A stretch of 53,464 nucleotides of DNA from Deltaproteobacteria bacterium (GTDB lineage Bacteria > Desulfobacterota > Desulfuromonadia > Desulfuromonadales > BM103), in assembly GCA_024279915.1 (NCBI GenBank), contig JAJRRB010000010.1, positions 1 through 53,464 of the forward strand. Reading direction: 5' to 3'. The first letter of the stretch is position 1, and every line of letters starts with the position of its first letter. Below, one piece after another: positions 28,385 to 38,387 of this stretch. The notes under the pieces are model-generated. The model ran no database searches. It was not told where the DNA came from and saw nothing but the letters and a program-made list of their open reading frames with translations. The position numbers and the translations under genes were made by a program.

Positions 28385-31345
28385 ATGAACAACAACCTCC
28401 CCCAGCCAGGCACGCGGCTTGGTAGTTTTCTTGTACAGGAGAAATTACCGGTTCCAGAGTTGAACCTTACCGCCATCACTCTGAGCCATGAACCAACGGG
28501 TGCCCGCCTGTTACACCTGGCCTGCGACGATCCGAACAACGTCTTTGCCATCGGCTTCCGCACGCCACCGCCTGACTCAACCGGCATTGCTCACATCCTG
28601 GAGCATACAGTGCTCTGCGGTTCACAGAAGTACCCGGTTCGCGATCCATTTTTCGCTATGCTCAAACGCAGCCTGAACACCTTCATGAACGCCATGACAG
28701 CTGCCGACTGGACTCTCTACCCCGCAGCCAGCATGAACCGCAAAGACTTCTATAACCTGCTGGGGATTTACCTTGATGCCACATTCTTTCCTTTGCTGCG
28801 TGAACAGGACTTCCTTCAGGAGGGCCATCGCCTCGACTTTGCGGATGCGAACGACCCGGAAAGTCTGATGATCAAAGGTGTCGTCTTCAACGAAATGAAG
28901 GGCGCCATGGCTGACCCATCATCATTGCTGGGCCGACGTCTCAATGCCGCACTCTTTCCAACCAACTGTTATGGCCAGAATTCCGGTGGAGAACCTCTGG
29001 TTATCCCTGAACTGACCTGGGAAGAATTACGCGCGTTTCACAAAAGTTACTATCACCCAAGCAACAGTTGGATCTTCACCTACGGCAATCTACCACTTGA
29101 GGGACACTTGCAACAGATTGACGAACTGGCCTTAAGTCGCTTCGACCGGCAGGAAGTTGCCAGCGAGATCCCTTTGGAAAAACGCCTGGCTGAACCGATA
29201 CGCACTACACAGACCTTTCCGGTTGGCCCTGATGACGAATTGCAGCAATGCAGCATGGTGCAGGTGGCCTGGCTAACCTGCCCTATCGAAGACACCTTTG
29301 AGCGAGCAGCCACCGGCATCCTGTCAAACTTGTTGATGGGTAATCCGGCTGCCCCTCTCTACCAGGCTCTGATCGAATCAGGTCTTGGCCGCAATCTTTC
29401 TCCAGGCACTGGCTATCATGACGACTCTCGCGACACCTTCCTCTCGGTCGGTCTGCAGGGTACTGAACCGGAGAAGTTGCCGGAGATCGAAGCACTGATC
29501 CTCGCCACCCTTGAACGGGTTGAGAAAGACAGTTTCCCGCAGGAACGCATCGATGCAGCCCTGCATCAATACGAACTAGCAAATCGTGAAGTCACTGGTG
29601 ACCAGTATCCTTACGGTCTTGGCCTGTTGATGCGCCTGTTCGGGCCCTGGTTACACGTTGAAGACCCAATCAGCACACTGCTGATTGGCCAGAATCTCGA
29701 CCGGCTCAGAAGCGCCACAGCTGACCCGGAATTTTTCCCGCAGATGATTCGTCAGCGCCTGCTCAACAACCCACACCGGGTGACTTTGTTGTTACGCCCC
29801 GACATCGAGCACAGTCAGCGTGAGGAGCAGGCGTTTGCCAAGCACCTCGACGCGATACGACAAGGACTCAATGATGCAGCCATTACTCAGATCAAGGAAA
29901 ATGTTGCCGAACTGCAACGCAGCCAGGAAGCACCAGAGGATACCAGCTGTCTACCAATCCTCGAACTGACTGACATCGAGGTAGAAGAGCAGGTGACTCC
30001 GTTTCGGACAGAAAAAACTGCGGATTGCGAAACTTTCTGGTTCACCCAACCGACCAACGGTATCACCTACTTGAACCTGCAGTTCAATATGGACGGGCTA
30101 GAGGACTCCTTGCGGCCATACCTGCCGATTTTTTGTACTCTGCTTCCACAGATCGGTGCCGCCGGTCACGATTATCTGACCATGTCACGCCGTATCACAG
30201 CAGCCACTGGTGGCATTCGCCTCGGCACCAATCTACTGGAGAGCCCCCTTGATCTGGATCGTATGCGTCCCTTCCTGGAAGTCAAAGGCAAGGCTCTTGA
30301 TCACAATCAGACAACCCTTTGTGAAATATTGGGCGACATGCTGACCGCACCGGACTTTAACGATCTCAACCGTCTGCGTACAGTCATTGGTCAGGTCAGA
30401 ACCTCCATAGAAAATTCAATCCCTGGTGCTGGTCATTCCTTCGCGGCACGAGCCGCAGCAGCATCACTGACCCCTACCGCCGCTCTGCGCGAAGCATGGA
30501 GCGGCATGACACAAGCACAGACGATCCAGCATGTCAGTTAACTTGACGACCAAGGGATGGCTGAACTGGCTGAGACCTTTAAAGCAATTGCGGCAAAGTT
30601 ATTAGTTGCGAATCGAGTGACTGTCGCCGTCACCGCTGAAGAGTCTGCTCAACAGAACATTGCAAAACCCTTGGCGGAGCTACTTGCCGTCCTGCCGGAT
30701 CAGGCGAAATCATCATCTGAACTGTTGATACCATTCAAGAGTTTAGCGAGCGCCACCGGCTGGCACCATAATCTTCCAGTGGCCTATGTTTCACGCGTCT
30801 TCCGCACAGTTCCCTATACTCATGCCGACGCTCCGGCACTGATGGTGCTGGCTAAATTGCTGCGCGCTGACTTCCTGCATCGCGAAATCCGCGAAAAAGG
30901 CGGCGCTTATGGTGGCATGGCTGGCTACAACAGTGACGGTGGCCTCTTCTCCATGCTCTCCTACCGTGACCCGCACCTGAAGCGCACCCTTGATGTCTAT
31001 CAACAAGCTGTTGAGTGGGCCTGTCAGGGAGAATTCAGCGATGAGATGGTCAAACAATCGGTTCTGACTTCTTTTGCCGAGCTTGATCGCCCTCTCTCAC
31101 CTGGTAGCCGAGGTTACCGTGAGTTTGTCCATCAACAACAAGGCTTAACTCACGAGATGTTGCAGTCCTTCCGTGAAGGTCTTCTCGCCATGGACCAGAA
31201 ACAACTGGTTCAGGCTGCACAGCTTTATCTGGATCAGGGTTTTGCTTCCAGTTCGGTAGGGGTTCTTGCCGGGGATGAGATGTTCAGTAAGGCAGAAGAG
31301 ACTCTGACGAAGATGAACATGCAGATGAAACGTTTAGGAAGTTAG
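28385..31345 (+). pseudogene. PreP-like M16C zinc metalloprotease gene with an in-frame TAA
   Basis: The frame from ATG 28385 (GGAG six nt upstream) encodes 718 residues to TAA at 30539-30541. It then continues in the same frame as LDDQGMAELAETFKAIAAKLL... for another 267 residues to the stop at 31345, about 986 codons, the normal size of presequence proteases. The inverted zinc motif HILEH (His70, Glu73, His74) and the M16C region are in the first part; the last M16 domain (REKGGAYGGMAGYNSDGG, YRDP) is in the second. The family degrades peptides in a closed two-half chamber, so the first fragment alone should be inactive. A plausible ancestral codon is CAA. Alternatives: base error, or two chains made by reinitiation at 30557. 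Confidence 0.82.
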
Positions 31346-31354
31346 TAGTTTTTA

Positions 31355-31412
31355 AACGCAAAGGTGCAGAGACGCAAAGTGGATCCCCTGTTCCTCTTTG
31401 CTTCTTTGCGTT
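31355..31412. repeat. Short inverted-repeat element (CGCAAAG type), copy 1
   Basis: Ends in AACGCAAAG and CTTTGCGTT (9-bp inverted repeat) with further CGCAAAG words inside. It shares these words with the element at 32629-32732. It begins 10 nt after the protease gene and directly abuts the threonine-aldolase remnant. Confidence 0.6.
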
Positions 31413-31414
31413 AA

Positions 31415-31594
31415 GGGTCTGTATTAAGCTATAGTCTCACACCTGCTTTACGCGAAAAAGGTTGGGTCTTTTATACCTTTATCGGTTCCGGACATTGTCG
31501 TTTCATGTGTTCCTGGGCAACCACCGAAGCAGACATCACCGCATTGACAAACGACATTCAGGCAATCATGGATAACGGACAACGGATAATATGA
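31415..31594 (+). pseudogene. C-terminal remnant of a threonine aldolase gene
   Basis: About 59 codons are open from 31415 to TGA 31592-31594. The translation includes ALREKGWVFYTFIG, then CRFMCSWATTEADITALTNDI, which matches the C-terminal end of low-specificity L-threonine aldolases. No start codon or upstream domain exists: the frame is cut 2 nt from the inverted-repeat element. The stop overlaps the srkA start (ATGA), so the intact gene was probably coupled to srkA. Identification rests on memory of the family C-terminus. Confidence 0.6.
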
Positions 31595-32601
31595 CTGAGA
31601 CACCAATAGAGCCAGAAGCGCAGGGCCAACATCACTTTGAGGCTTTAACCCCCAGCCTCATCATGGATGCCATCGAAAGTTGCGGATTTATCTGCGACTA
31701 CCGCACCTTTGCTCTCAACAGCTATGAGAATCGAGTCTATCAGGTCGGTATTGAAGAGGGTGAACCTCTGATTGCCAAGTTCTATCGGCCACAGCGCTGG
31801 AGCGATGCACAGATCCTTGAAGAACATCAATTCTGCTTTGAACTGGTGGAACACGAACTGCCAGTTGTCGCTCCGATCATCAACGACCACGGTGAGTCTC
31901 TCTTGCATTTCGGCGGCTTTCGTTTTGCCCTCTATCCTCGCCAGGGTGGTCACGCTCCGGAATTCGACAATCTTGACAACCTGTTGATTATGGGCCGCAC
32001 TCTCGGCCGCATGCACGCCATCGCTGCTACCAAATCTTTTGAACATCGTCCGCGACTCGACTGTGCAACTTTCGGTCACGCATCTGTCGCTCTGATCAGC
32101 GAAAAATTCATTATCCCTGAGTACAAGGCGAACTACGACGCGATCACCCATGATCTGTTGCAAACATTGGATGAGCTGCTGCCCGACCTTGACGATACGC
32201 CGTTCATACGCACCCACGGCGACTGCCATGCCGGCAACGTGTTGTGGCGTGGAGAGGCGCCTCATTTTGTCGATTTTGATGATGCGCGGACAGCGCCGGC
32301 AATTCAGGATATCTGGATGATGCTTTCAGGAGATCGACCGCGCCAGACAGCACAACTGGCAGAGATTGTTGAAGGCTATAACGAATTTTACAATTTCAGG
32401 CCAAGTGAACTGCGCCTGGTCGAGGCGCTACGCACCCTGCGCATCTTGCATTATTGCGCCTGGCTGGCGAGGCGTTGGGATGACCCTGCCTTTCCTCACC
32501 ACTTCCCCTGGTTCAATACTGTGAACTACTGGGGAGAGCACGTCCTGCAGTTACGTGAGCAGATGGCCGCATTGCAAGAGATGCCACTGGAGTCACACTA
32601 A
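31591..32601 (+). CDS. srkA: Stress response kinase A (YihE/SrkA-type Ser/Thr protein kinase)
   Basis: 336 residues, close to E. coli SrkA (328). N-lobe: FALNSYENRVYQVG and LIAKFYRPQRWS with the ATP-binding lysine. C-lobe: catalytic loop HGDCHAGNVLW (H-x-D-x4-N) and the DFDDA metal-binding motif. In E. coli this aminoglycoside-phosphotransferase-fold kinase counteracts stress-induced cell death. The start ATG overlaps the stop of the threonine-aldolase remnant, so its original translational coupling has probably been lost with that gene. It is flanked on both sides by CGCAAAG-type repeats. Confidence 0.93.
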   Translation: MTETPIEPEAQGQHHFEALTPSLIMDAIESCGFICDYRTFALNSYENRVYQVGIEEGEPLIAKFYRPQRWSDAQILEEHQFCFELVEHELPVVAPIINDHGESLLHFGGFRFALYPRQGGHAPEFDNLDNLLIMGRTLGRMHAIAATKSFEHRPRLDCATFGHASVALISEKFIIPEYKANYDAITHDLLQTLDELLPDLDDTPFIRTHGDCHAGNVLWRGEAPHFVDFDDARTAPAIQDIWMMLSGDRPRQTAQLAEIVEGYNEFYNFRPSELRLVEALRTLRILHYCAWLARRWDDPAFPHHFPWFNTVNYWGEHVLQLREQMAALQEMPLESH

Positions 32602-32628
32602 AAAAATCTAAAGCCCATAAAGAAGATT

Positions 32629-32732
32629 CAACGCAGAGTCGCAAAGGACGCAAAGAGAAAGCTCATTCTCTATCAAAAGAATAATTTCATTGTAGCAACT
32701 ATTCTCTGCGTCTCAGCGTCTTTGCGTTAATT
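32629..32732. repeat. Inverted-repeat element (CGCAAAG type), copy 2
   Basis: Left arm CAACGCAGAGTCGCAAAGGA plus CGCAAAGAG; right arm begins TTCTCTGCGTCTCAGCGTC and ends TTTGCGTTAA. The arms are imperfect inverted repeats around an A/T-rich centre of about 45 nt. It has the size and structure of a non-coding REP/MITE-like element and no open frame. Confidence 0.6.
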
Positions 32733-32765
32733 AAGTGGCCAGGCCTTTGTTTGGGTTATAAGACA

Positions 32766-32794
32766 AAAAAGCCCCAGCTATATAGCCGGGGCTT
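32766..32794 (-). terminator. Terminator of the ffh-rpsP-rimM-trmD-rplS gene run
   Basis: Stem AAGCCCCGGC / GCTGGGGCTT (one bulge) with a TATATA loop, followed on the minus strand by TTTTTTG. Located 25 nt past the rplS stop. The A-run on the other side could let it act on srkA transcripts too. Confidence 0.85.
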
Positions 32795-32818
32795 AGAAAT
32801 CTTTTTTGAAGCTCTACT

Positions 32819-33166
32819 CTAGCGTAGGCGCACTTCTTTGATACGTGCTGCCTTGCCTTGCAGATTGCGCAGATAGTAGAGTTTGGCGCGGCGAACCTTG
32901 CCAACCATCATGACTTCGATCTTGTCAACACAAGGTCCGTGCAGAGGGAAAATCCTCTCGACACCCATGCCGTTGGATACTTTACGCACGGTAAAGGAAG
33001 AACCAACACCATTATTGTGTCGTTTGATACAGACACCTTGAAAGACCTGGATGCGCTGTTTGTCACCTTCAGTGATCTTCACATGCACACGCAGTGTATC
33101 CCCACCTTTGAACTGGGGGACATCTTTTTTCATATTTTCCATGCCGATGTAATTTATAACGTTCAT
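32819..33166 (-). CDS. rplS: 50S ribosomal protein L19
   Basis: 115 residues, usual length. It has the L19 signatures [10 protein letters not shown]-x-EG and the C-terminal RRAKLYYLR[11 protein letters not shown]. It sits at the 30S-50S interface. GGAGG lies 8 nt before the ATG. It is the last gene of the translation operon but is separated from the methyltransferase gene by a secreted-protein gene. Confidence 0.98.
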   Translation of the reverse strand: MNVINYIGMENMKKDVPQFKGGDTLRVHVKITEGDKQRIQVFQGVCIKRHNNGVGSSFTVRKVSNGMGVERIFPLHGPCVDKIEVMMVGKVRRAKLYYLRNLQGKAARIKEVRLR

Positions 33167-33273
33167 CGTTTTAACCTCCTCAGATAAGCGAACCGCTTAT
33201 TTACCCTAAAACTCAGAAAGGAGTCAAGCCAAAAAGCGGATTTTTCATAGATCACTAAACAATAAAAACTTCA

Positions 33274-33903
33274 TCAACGCTCGGTGCTACGAATCGACAC
33301 ATGCTTGAGCATTGCCTGCATTTCTTGCAAGACATCTGAATCCTTTCCCGGTGCCGTAAAATAGAGAAAAATCCAATGTTCTTCAACGTAACCGATATAG
33401 CCCAGAAAGGTCATCGGACGATCATGTTGTAGATAGTTTGCAGAAAGCAGAAACGTCTCAGCAGCCCCGTTAATCTCTACCGAGGCAACCTCCCAGGTCA
33501 TGTCAGAGACATCATCTTCACCCTCCAGACTCTGAGCGGCATACTCCGCTGAATTACGCAAAGTGCGTGTGCTGGGCGCTGATTCCCCTTGCCCGAGAGG
33601 ACTGAAATCAATATCGAGATGCGCACTGTTTACAGCATGGTAGATAACCGCCTCATTGGCGGTCATACGTTTGCGAGCAACCTTCTCAATTTGCTCAACC
33701 GCCGCATTGGCGGCAGCGGCTTCATGGGCAACATGACTGGCGGCCTCTTTTACCAACGCTTCGGGAGGCTCCAGATGTAGAATCCAACCTGCTCTGAGAT
33801 CGATATCAAGGATCAGGTTCTCAGTAACGGCTATTTCAGTAGCATGAACTGGCAATGTCAACAAACTTGCGGCAAGCATAAACAACAAAAGGGGACGTAT
33901 CAT
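33274..33903 (-). CDS. Secreted protein of unknown function
   Basis: 209 residues with a signal peptide (about 1-21, LTLPVHA). No motif is recognised. Features seen: an Ala/Glu-rich helical stretch (about 52-80), then a mixed alpha/beta region with FLGYIGYVEEHWIFLYFTAPG near the C-terminus. AGGAG precedes the ATG. It lies between the SPOUT methyltransferase and rplS, where related genomes usually have no such gene, so it may be an insertion into the ribosomal operon or be read from its own promoter. Confidence 0.75.
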   Translation of the reverse strand: MIRPLLLFMLAASLLTLPVHATEIAVTENLILDIDLRAGWILHLEPPEALVKEAASHVAHEAAAANAAVEQIEKVARKRMTANEAVIYHAVNSAHLDIDFSPLGQGESAPSTRTLRNSAEYAAQSLEGEDDVSDMTWEVASVEINGAAETFLLSANYLQHDRPMTFLGYIGYVEEHWIFLYFTAPGKDSDVLQEMQAMLKHVSIRSTER

Positions 33904-33970
33904 CGTAATCTCCTAACACAATTGTATCCAATGGCTTCGAAAATGCACGTAGGTGAAGGGAACAGCTGTA

Positions 33971-34531
33971 TCAGGAGAGTGGCGAAACAGAACCATCTTC
34001 ACCAACCAGGCGATCAAGCATAATGGCGGCGGCGGTACGTACCGAAAGATGATTGTACTGTCCGGCTCGTACCGGTTGCAGACAAGGACGGTCTGGAGCA
34101 TAAATCTGCGGGGCCAGGCCATGACCAGTACCGAAGACCAGCATCACCGGTTGTTCAGTCGCAAGCAAGCGGGCTTGCGGGTAATCGAGGCCACCCTGAT
34201 GACTGGCACCGGTCAGCACCGCCACCCCCTCTGGTCCAACCAGAGAATGCCAGTCGGCAAGCGCCTTATCGAAACTGTTCACCACCTGCAGGCAATCGAG
34301 AGCCTGACAGCGATCCGGATTATACCTGGCACCGGCACCTTTCTGCCAATGGTCAATAATGCGGGAAGCGAGAAGTTGCTGCTCTTCGGCTGGAGTCACC
34401 AGGTAATAGCGGGAGAGGTTGTAGGTTGTCGCCAGGCGAGCCAGATCGTGAATATCAAGATTGGTAACGGCGGATGTGACCACATCGCCACGTCGATCAA
34501 GAACAGGGTAGTGAACCAATGCAATAGCCAT
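33971..34531 (-). CDS. SPOUT-fold RNA methyltransferase (Methyltrn_RNA_4 family)
   Basis: 186 residues from ATG 34531 (MAIALVHYPVLDRRGDVV), the usual start of this family. A GTG at 34546 overlapping the trmD stop (GTGA) is possible too. Visible motifs: SAVTNLDIHDLARLATTY, VAVLTGAS, and the C-terminal knot segment VFGTGHGLAP...NHLSVRTAAAIMLDRL, the S-adenosylmethionine-binding part of SPOUT enzymes. It is typically next to trmD in Deltaproteobacteria-like genomes; the RNA target is not known to me. Confidence 0.82.
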   Translation of the reverse strand: MAIALVHYPVLDRRGDVVTSAVTNLDIHDLARLATTYNLSRYYLVTPAEEQQLLASRIIDHWQKGAGARYNPDRCQALDCLQVVNSFDKALADWHSLVGPEGVAVLTGASHQGGLDYPQARLLATEQPVMLVFGTGHGLAPQIYAPDRPCLQPVRAGQYNHLSVRTAAAIMLDRLVGEDGSVSPLS

Positions 34532-34542
34532 CGGCTTGAATA

Positions 34543-35316
34543 TCACTGGCTCCGGCTCTCTGATGAGGACTTGCCTGATGAAGGCTTCTCCAGCGACGCG
34601 CGCAGTTCATCAAGATAGAGGAGATCCTCTTTCGTCAAAGGAGCCGTTTCCAGGAGTTCCGGCCGTCGTTCCAGGGTGCGCCGCAGCTGCTCGCGCCGTC
34701 GCCAGAGGGCGATCCGCTGATGATTGCCCGAGGTGAGAATGTCAGGAACACGCACCCCGTTGAATTCTGCCGGGCGGGTGTATTGCGGGTATTCAAGCAG
34801 ACCGTCGCTGAAACTGTCGGTGAGGGCGCTGCCAGCAGAACCAAGCACACCCGGCACCAGGCGTGCTGTCGCGTCGAGGATTGTCGCAGCGGCCAATTCT
34901 CCGCCAGTCAGGACGAAATCCCCCAATGATACTTCCTCATCCACCAGAGAACGGATTCGTTCGTCAAAACCTTCATAACGGCCACAGACAAAGATCAGTC
35001 CGGGCTCACGACTAAAACGCTCGGCGTCAGCCTGTTGAAAGGTCTTGCCCTGCGGGGACATGAGCAGAATACGTGATTGCGGATTCTGTTCTTTAAGTTC
35101 GGTCAGAGCACTGGCAATTGGATCAACTTTCATAACCATACCGTCGCCACCACCGTAGGGGGTGTCGTCAGTCACTTGATGCTTGCCTTCCGCCCAGTCA
35201 CGCAGATTGTGCAGATTGACAGTAAGCAAACCTTTATCGACAGCCCTACCAAGGATGCTGGTGGTTAACGGGCCTTCGAGCATGGCAGGAAAAAGAGTCA
35301 GAATATCAAATTGCAT
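34543..35316 (-). CDS. trmD: tRNA (guanine-N1)-methyltransferase TrmD
   Basis: 257 residues from ATG 35316 ([13 protein letters not shown]); the longer open frame to 35421 runs into rimM and is not used. Knot signatures: [32 protein letters not shown] and [12 protein letters not shown]. It methylates G37 of tRNAs next to a G36 anticodon base, preventing +1 frameshifts. Ten nt after rimM in the standard rpsP-rimM-trmD order. Confidence 0.97.
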   Translation of the reverse strand: MQFDILTLFPAMLEGPLTTSILGRAVDKGLLTVNLHNLRDWAEGKHQVTDDTPYGGGDGMVMKVDPIASALTELKEQNPQSRILLMSPQGKTFQQADAERFSREPGLIFVCGRYEGFDERIRSLVDEEVSLGDFVLTGGELAAATILDATARLVPGVLGSAGSALTDSFSDGLLEYPQYTRPAEFNGVRVPDILTSGNHQRIALWRRREQLRRTLERRPELLETAPLTKEDLLYLDELRASLEKPSSGKSSSESRSQ

Positions 35317-35326
35317 GGGAGTCTTT

Positions 35327-35869
35327 TCAGGGGGTTTTTTCTGCTTCAGGGACCAACCCTTCCGGCAGTTTGACATGCAGTTGACCTTTGTCACGATCAA
35401 CCTGTACCAGGAAAGGCTCAATTGCAGGGATCAGGATCTCACCTGCAGGACCATCAACTTCAAGGATGTCATGTGCAGTGGTCGTAAACATACCAACAAC
35501 CTGCCCAAGAACACCTTGATGCTGATCGATGACTTCCAGACCCTCAAGATCAGACCAGTAATACTGTTCATCATCCAGTTCTGGCAAATCGGCCTTAGCC
35601 ATCCAGATAGAAACACCCATCAGGGGCTCAACAGCAGCCAGATCATCCAATCCTGCGAGCCGTAACAGAACATTCTGTTTATGTTGGGAAGAGCGGACAG
35701 CATCATACTGGACCGGGAGGCCCTCGCTGTCCATCAGGTAGACCTTACGGGCACCTGGCAAAGCCAGATGCCCGGTCGGTAATGGGAGGATTTTAAGATC
35801 TCCGCGGAGACCATGAATGCCAACAACGACACCCACCTCCAGAAGATCATTCAGCTTAACATCCATCAT
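35327..35869 (-). CDS. rimM: 16S rRNA processing protein RimM
   Basis: 180 residues. N-terminal RimM domain [18 protein letters not shown] and C-terminal PRC barrel with [30 protein letters not shown] and [12 protein letters not shown]. It helps mature the 30S head and binds S19. The start overlaps the khpA stop by one base. Confidence 0.96.
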   Translation of the reverse strand: MMDVKLNDLLEVGVVVGIHGLRGDLKILPLPTGHLALPGARKVYLMDSEGLPVQYDAVRSSQHKQNVLLRLAGLDDLAAVEPLMGVSIWMAKADLPELDDEQYYWSDLEGLEVIDQHQGVLGQVVGMFTTTAHDILEVDGPAGEILIPAIEPFLVQVDRDKGQLHVKLPEGLVPEAEKTP

Positions 35870-36111
35870 TATTCCAGGATCTGCAGAACAGCCCTTTTGT
35901 TCTCGCGGGTCGCTTTGGCATTTAAAAGGGTTCGCATAGCTTTGGCCGTACGCCCCTGTTTGCCAATAACTCGCCCCATATCTTCCTGGGCCGCAGCCAG
36001 CTTGACGAGAATTGTGCCATCGGCGTCTTCATCTTCACTGATGACGATCGCATCCGGGTTATCCACCAGAGCCTTGGCGATGAATTCGATGAGCTCTTTC
36101 ATGGCGTCCAT
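35869..36111 (-). CDS. khpA: KH-domain RNA-binding protein KhpA
   Basis: 80 residues, a single KH domain with the GxxG loop in GRVIGKQGRTAKAMRTLL. Located between rpsP and rimM, as in most bacteria. Thought to bind RNA with KhpB in other species. Confidence 0.93.
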   Translation of the reverse strand: MDAMKELIEFIAKALVDNPDAIVISEDEDADGTILVKLAAAQEDMGRVIGKQGRTAKAMRTLLNAKATRENKRAVLQILE

Positions 36112-36162
36112 CCTTTAGGCAACAGGGTAAACCTGTTACGGGCGCCGCAAAAACTCAGGGTC

Positions 36163-36423
36163 TTAAGCCTGTTTGAACTTGGCCCAGATCCCCTGCTTGC
36201 GCAGCAGTTGACGAACCGTATCGGTCGGCTGAGCACCTTTGTTCAGCCACTCAAGGGTCCGATCTTCAACAACATTGAACATTGGGGGATCCTGCTTCGG
36301 ATCATACTGCCCCAGTTTTTCGATAAAGCGACCATCGCGGGGGAACCGCTCGTCCGCTACAACAACTTGATAAAAAGGTTTCTTCTTGGCGCCGCCACGG
36401 GCCAGTCTGATTTTTACTGCCAT
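36163..36423 (-). CDS. rpsP: 30S ribosomal protein S16
   Basis: 86 residues from ATG 36423 ([19 protein letters not shown]), the invariant S16 start; the open frame extends 31 codons further upstream without support. Contains [13 protein letters not shown]. First of the rpsP-khpA-rimM-trmD set. Confidence 0.97.
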   Translation of the reverse strand: MAVKIRLARGGAKKKPFYQVVVADERFPRDGRFIEKLGQYDPKQDPPMFNVVEDRTLEWLNKGAQPTDTVRQLLRKQGIWAKFKQA

Positions 36424-36550
36424 CGACTTCTTTCCTCCTGAGCTTATGACTCTTTTTGGAATAGGGATAAACCCTCGGTTATTAATCTTCTGTCTATTTA
36501 TCACGCAACCTGGCACCGGGCCAGGCTAAAAGTTACATGGGCAATTCACT

Positions 36551-37900
36551 TTACATCGGCAGACCACCGCGGCCCATCATACCCTTTAATCCTTTGGGAC
36601 CCAGTTTCTGCATCTTTTTCATCATCTTCTGAGCTTCGGTAAACTTCTTCAGCAACTGGTTGACATCCTGAACCCGGGTGCCGCTGCCACTTGCAATGCG
36701 CAAACGTCGAGAACCATTAATGATGTTGTGATTCTGCCGTTCCTTACGTGTCATCGAGCTAATGATCGCCTCGATCTTTTTCAGCTCATTATCAGGAAGT
36801 TGCGCGCCTTTCATCTGCTTAAGCGCCTTGCCCGCCCCAGGGATCATCGCAAGCATCGACTCCATCGATCCCATCTTCTTGATCGACTGGAGCTGCTCTT
36901 TAAATGTATCCAAAGTGAAGCCCTCCTCGCGGAGGCGTTTTTCCATCTTGACTGCATCATCCTGACCAATAGCCGCTTCGGCTTTCTCAATCAGGGAGAG
37001 GACATCCCCCATACCAAGAATCCGCTGGGCCATCCGCTCGGGATGGAAAGTTTCCAGGGCATCCAGCTTCTCGCCCATACCGACCAATTTGATCGGCTTG
37101 CCGGTGACTGCTCGAATCGACAGTGCTGCACCACCGCGAGCATCACCATCCAGCTTGGTCAGCACGACACCGGTCAGGCCAAGACGCTCATTGAATGAGC
37201 TGGCCACATTGACAGCATCCTGGCCCGTCATGGCGTCCGCCACCAGCAGAATTTCACGTGGATTCACGCAATCGCGAATCCGCTCCAACTCCAGCATCAA
37301 CGTGTCGTCAACATGCAGACGACCGGCGGTGTCCAGTATCAGTGTATCGTAACCCTGCCGGTCGGCAAATTCATGAGCCAGACGACAGATTTCTACCGGG
37401 TCCTGATCCGCCCGACTGTCAAAAACCGGGATATCGATCTGGCGACCGAGGGTTTTCAGCTGTTCAATAGCTGCCGGACGGTAAACATCGGCCGGAACCA
37501 TCAGAGGGTTACGCTTTTCACGTCGCAGTTTGAGCGCCAGTTTGCCACAGGTGGTGGTTTTACCAGCGCCCTGCAAACCACAGAGCATGATCGGTACTGG
37601 CGGCCGGGCAGCCAGATCAAGCTGGTTGTCCTCACTGCCACCCATCAACAGACCCAGTTCGTCACGAACGATCTGGACGACCTGCTGCCCTGGAGTTAAA
37701 CTCTCCAGTACATCATGACCTACGGCGCGCTCGCGCACGGCAGCCACGAAATCTTTAACAACCTTGAAATTGACATCTGCTTCCAGCAGAGCCAGACGGA
37801 CTTCACGCATAGCCTGTTGGATATTATCTTCCGTCAGACGTCCACGACCGCGCAACTGCTTAAAAACAGCGTCAAATTTTTCTGTCAGGGTATCAAACAT
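36551..37900 (-). CDS. ffh: Signal recognition particle protein Ffh
   Basis: 449 residues. N domain, GTPase G domain with GLQGAGKTTTCGKLA, DTAGRLHVD and TKLDGDARGGAAL, then the Met-rich M domain with a GSGTRVQDVNQLLKKF RNA-binding motif and the tail MMGRGGLPM. It targets membrane proteins co-translationally with 4.5S RNA and FtsY. No 4.5S RNA gene was seen in the window. Confidence 0.98.
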   Translation of the reverse strand: MFDTLTEKFDAVFKQLRGRGRLTEDNIQQAMREVRLALLEADVNFKVVKDFVAAVRERAVGHDVLESLTPGQQVVQIVRDELGLLMGGSEDNQLDLAARPPVPIMLCGLQGAGKTTTCGKLALKLRREKRNPLMVPADVYRPAAIEQLKTLGRQIDIPVFDSRADQDPVEICRLAHEFADRQGYDTLILDTAGRLHVDDTLMLELERIRDCVNPREILLVADAMTGQDAVNVASSFNERLGLTGVVLTKLDGDARGGAALSIRAVTGKPIKLVGMGEKLDALETFHPERMAQRILGMGDVLSLIEKAEAAIGQDDAVKMEKRLREEGFTLDTFKEQLQSIKKMGSMESMLAMIPGAGKALKQMKGAQLPDNELKKIEAIISSMTRKERQNHNIINGSRRLRIASGSGTRVQDVNQLLKKFTEAQKMMKKMQKLGPKGLKGMMGRGGLPM

Positions 37901-38010
37901 ACAATTATCATTTTAGTGCCGGAAGGCAAAAGAAGCACCTTAGTGAAATCACGCGGACTTTGTCAAGTGAAATCAGGGGTTATCAGGGTCTGGCCGTACC
38001 AACTTCGGAC

Positions 38011-38268
38011 CTAAAGAGCTATCGCCAGATAATCACCGTTGCTGCGTTGATGCATTTCAGCTGGAGGCATTCCTGCCTCTGCAAGAATTCCCAACAAAGT
38101 CGCTTTGGTCTCAGGCGAAAAACGCAGAGCAAGACCACAGTCCGAAGTCAACTGACGAGGCACCGGAATCAGCAAAAAGTCCACCTCTGCCTGCTTGAGA
38201 ATCTTCTCAGCCTTAAGGACCCGGTGGATCGAGTGAAATATGGCGACGTAATCGTTCTCTTTAACCAT
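38011..38268 (-). CDS. DUF3343 protein (putative Se/S carrier-like)
   Basis: 85 residues from ATG 38268 with AGGA six nt upstream. Pattern matches DUF3343: FHSIHRVLKAEKILKQ, DFLLIPVPRQLTSDCGLALRF, with the conserved SDCG cysteine. The family is small and is suspected of carrying sulfur or selenium; the function here is not known. It stands alone between the porin-like gene and ffh. Confidence 0.75.
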   Translation of the reverse strand: MVKENDYVAIFHSIHRVLKAEKILKQAEVDFLLIPVPRQLTSDCGLALRFSPETKATLLGILAEAGMPPAEMHQRSNGDYLAIAL

Positions 38269-38340
38269 CAAATGTCCTGTAAATCTTCAAAGGGCGGGCA
38301 TCATGTCACGTTTAAAGATTCATGGCAAGGCTCACGCAAA

Positions 38341-38366
38341 AAGGCCACCCGGGAGCGGGTGGCCTT
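38341..38366 (-). terminator. Terminator of the outer-membrane protein gene
   Basis: 9-bp stem GGCCACCCG / CGGGTGGCC around a 4-nt loop, followed by TTTTTGCG on the minus strand, 22 nt past the stop at 38388. Confidence 0.88.
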
Positions 38367-38387
38367 CAAAGTTACGGACGGTGTGGT

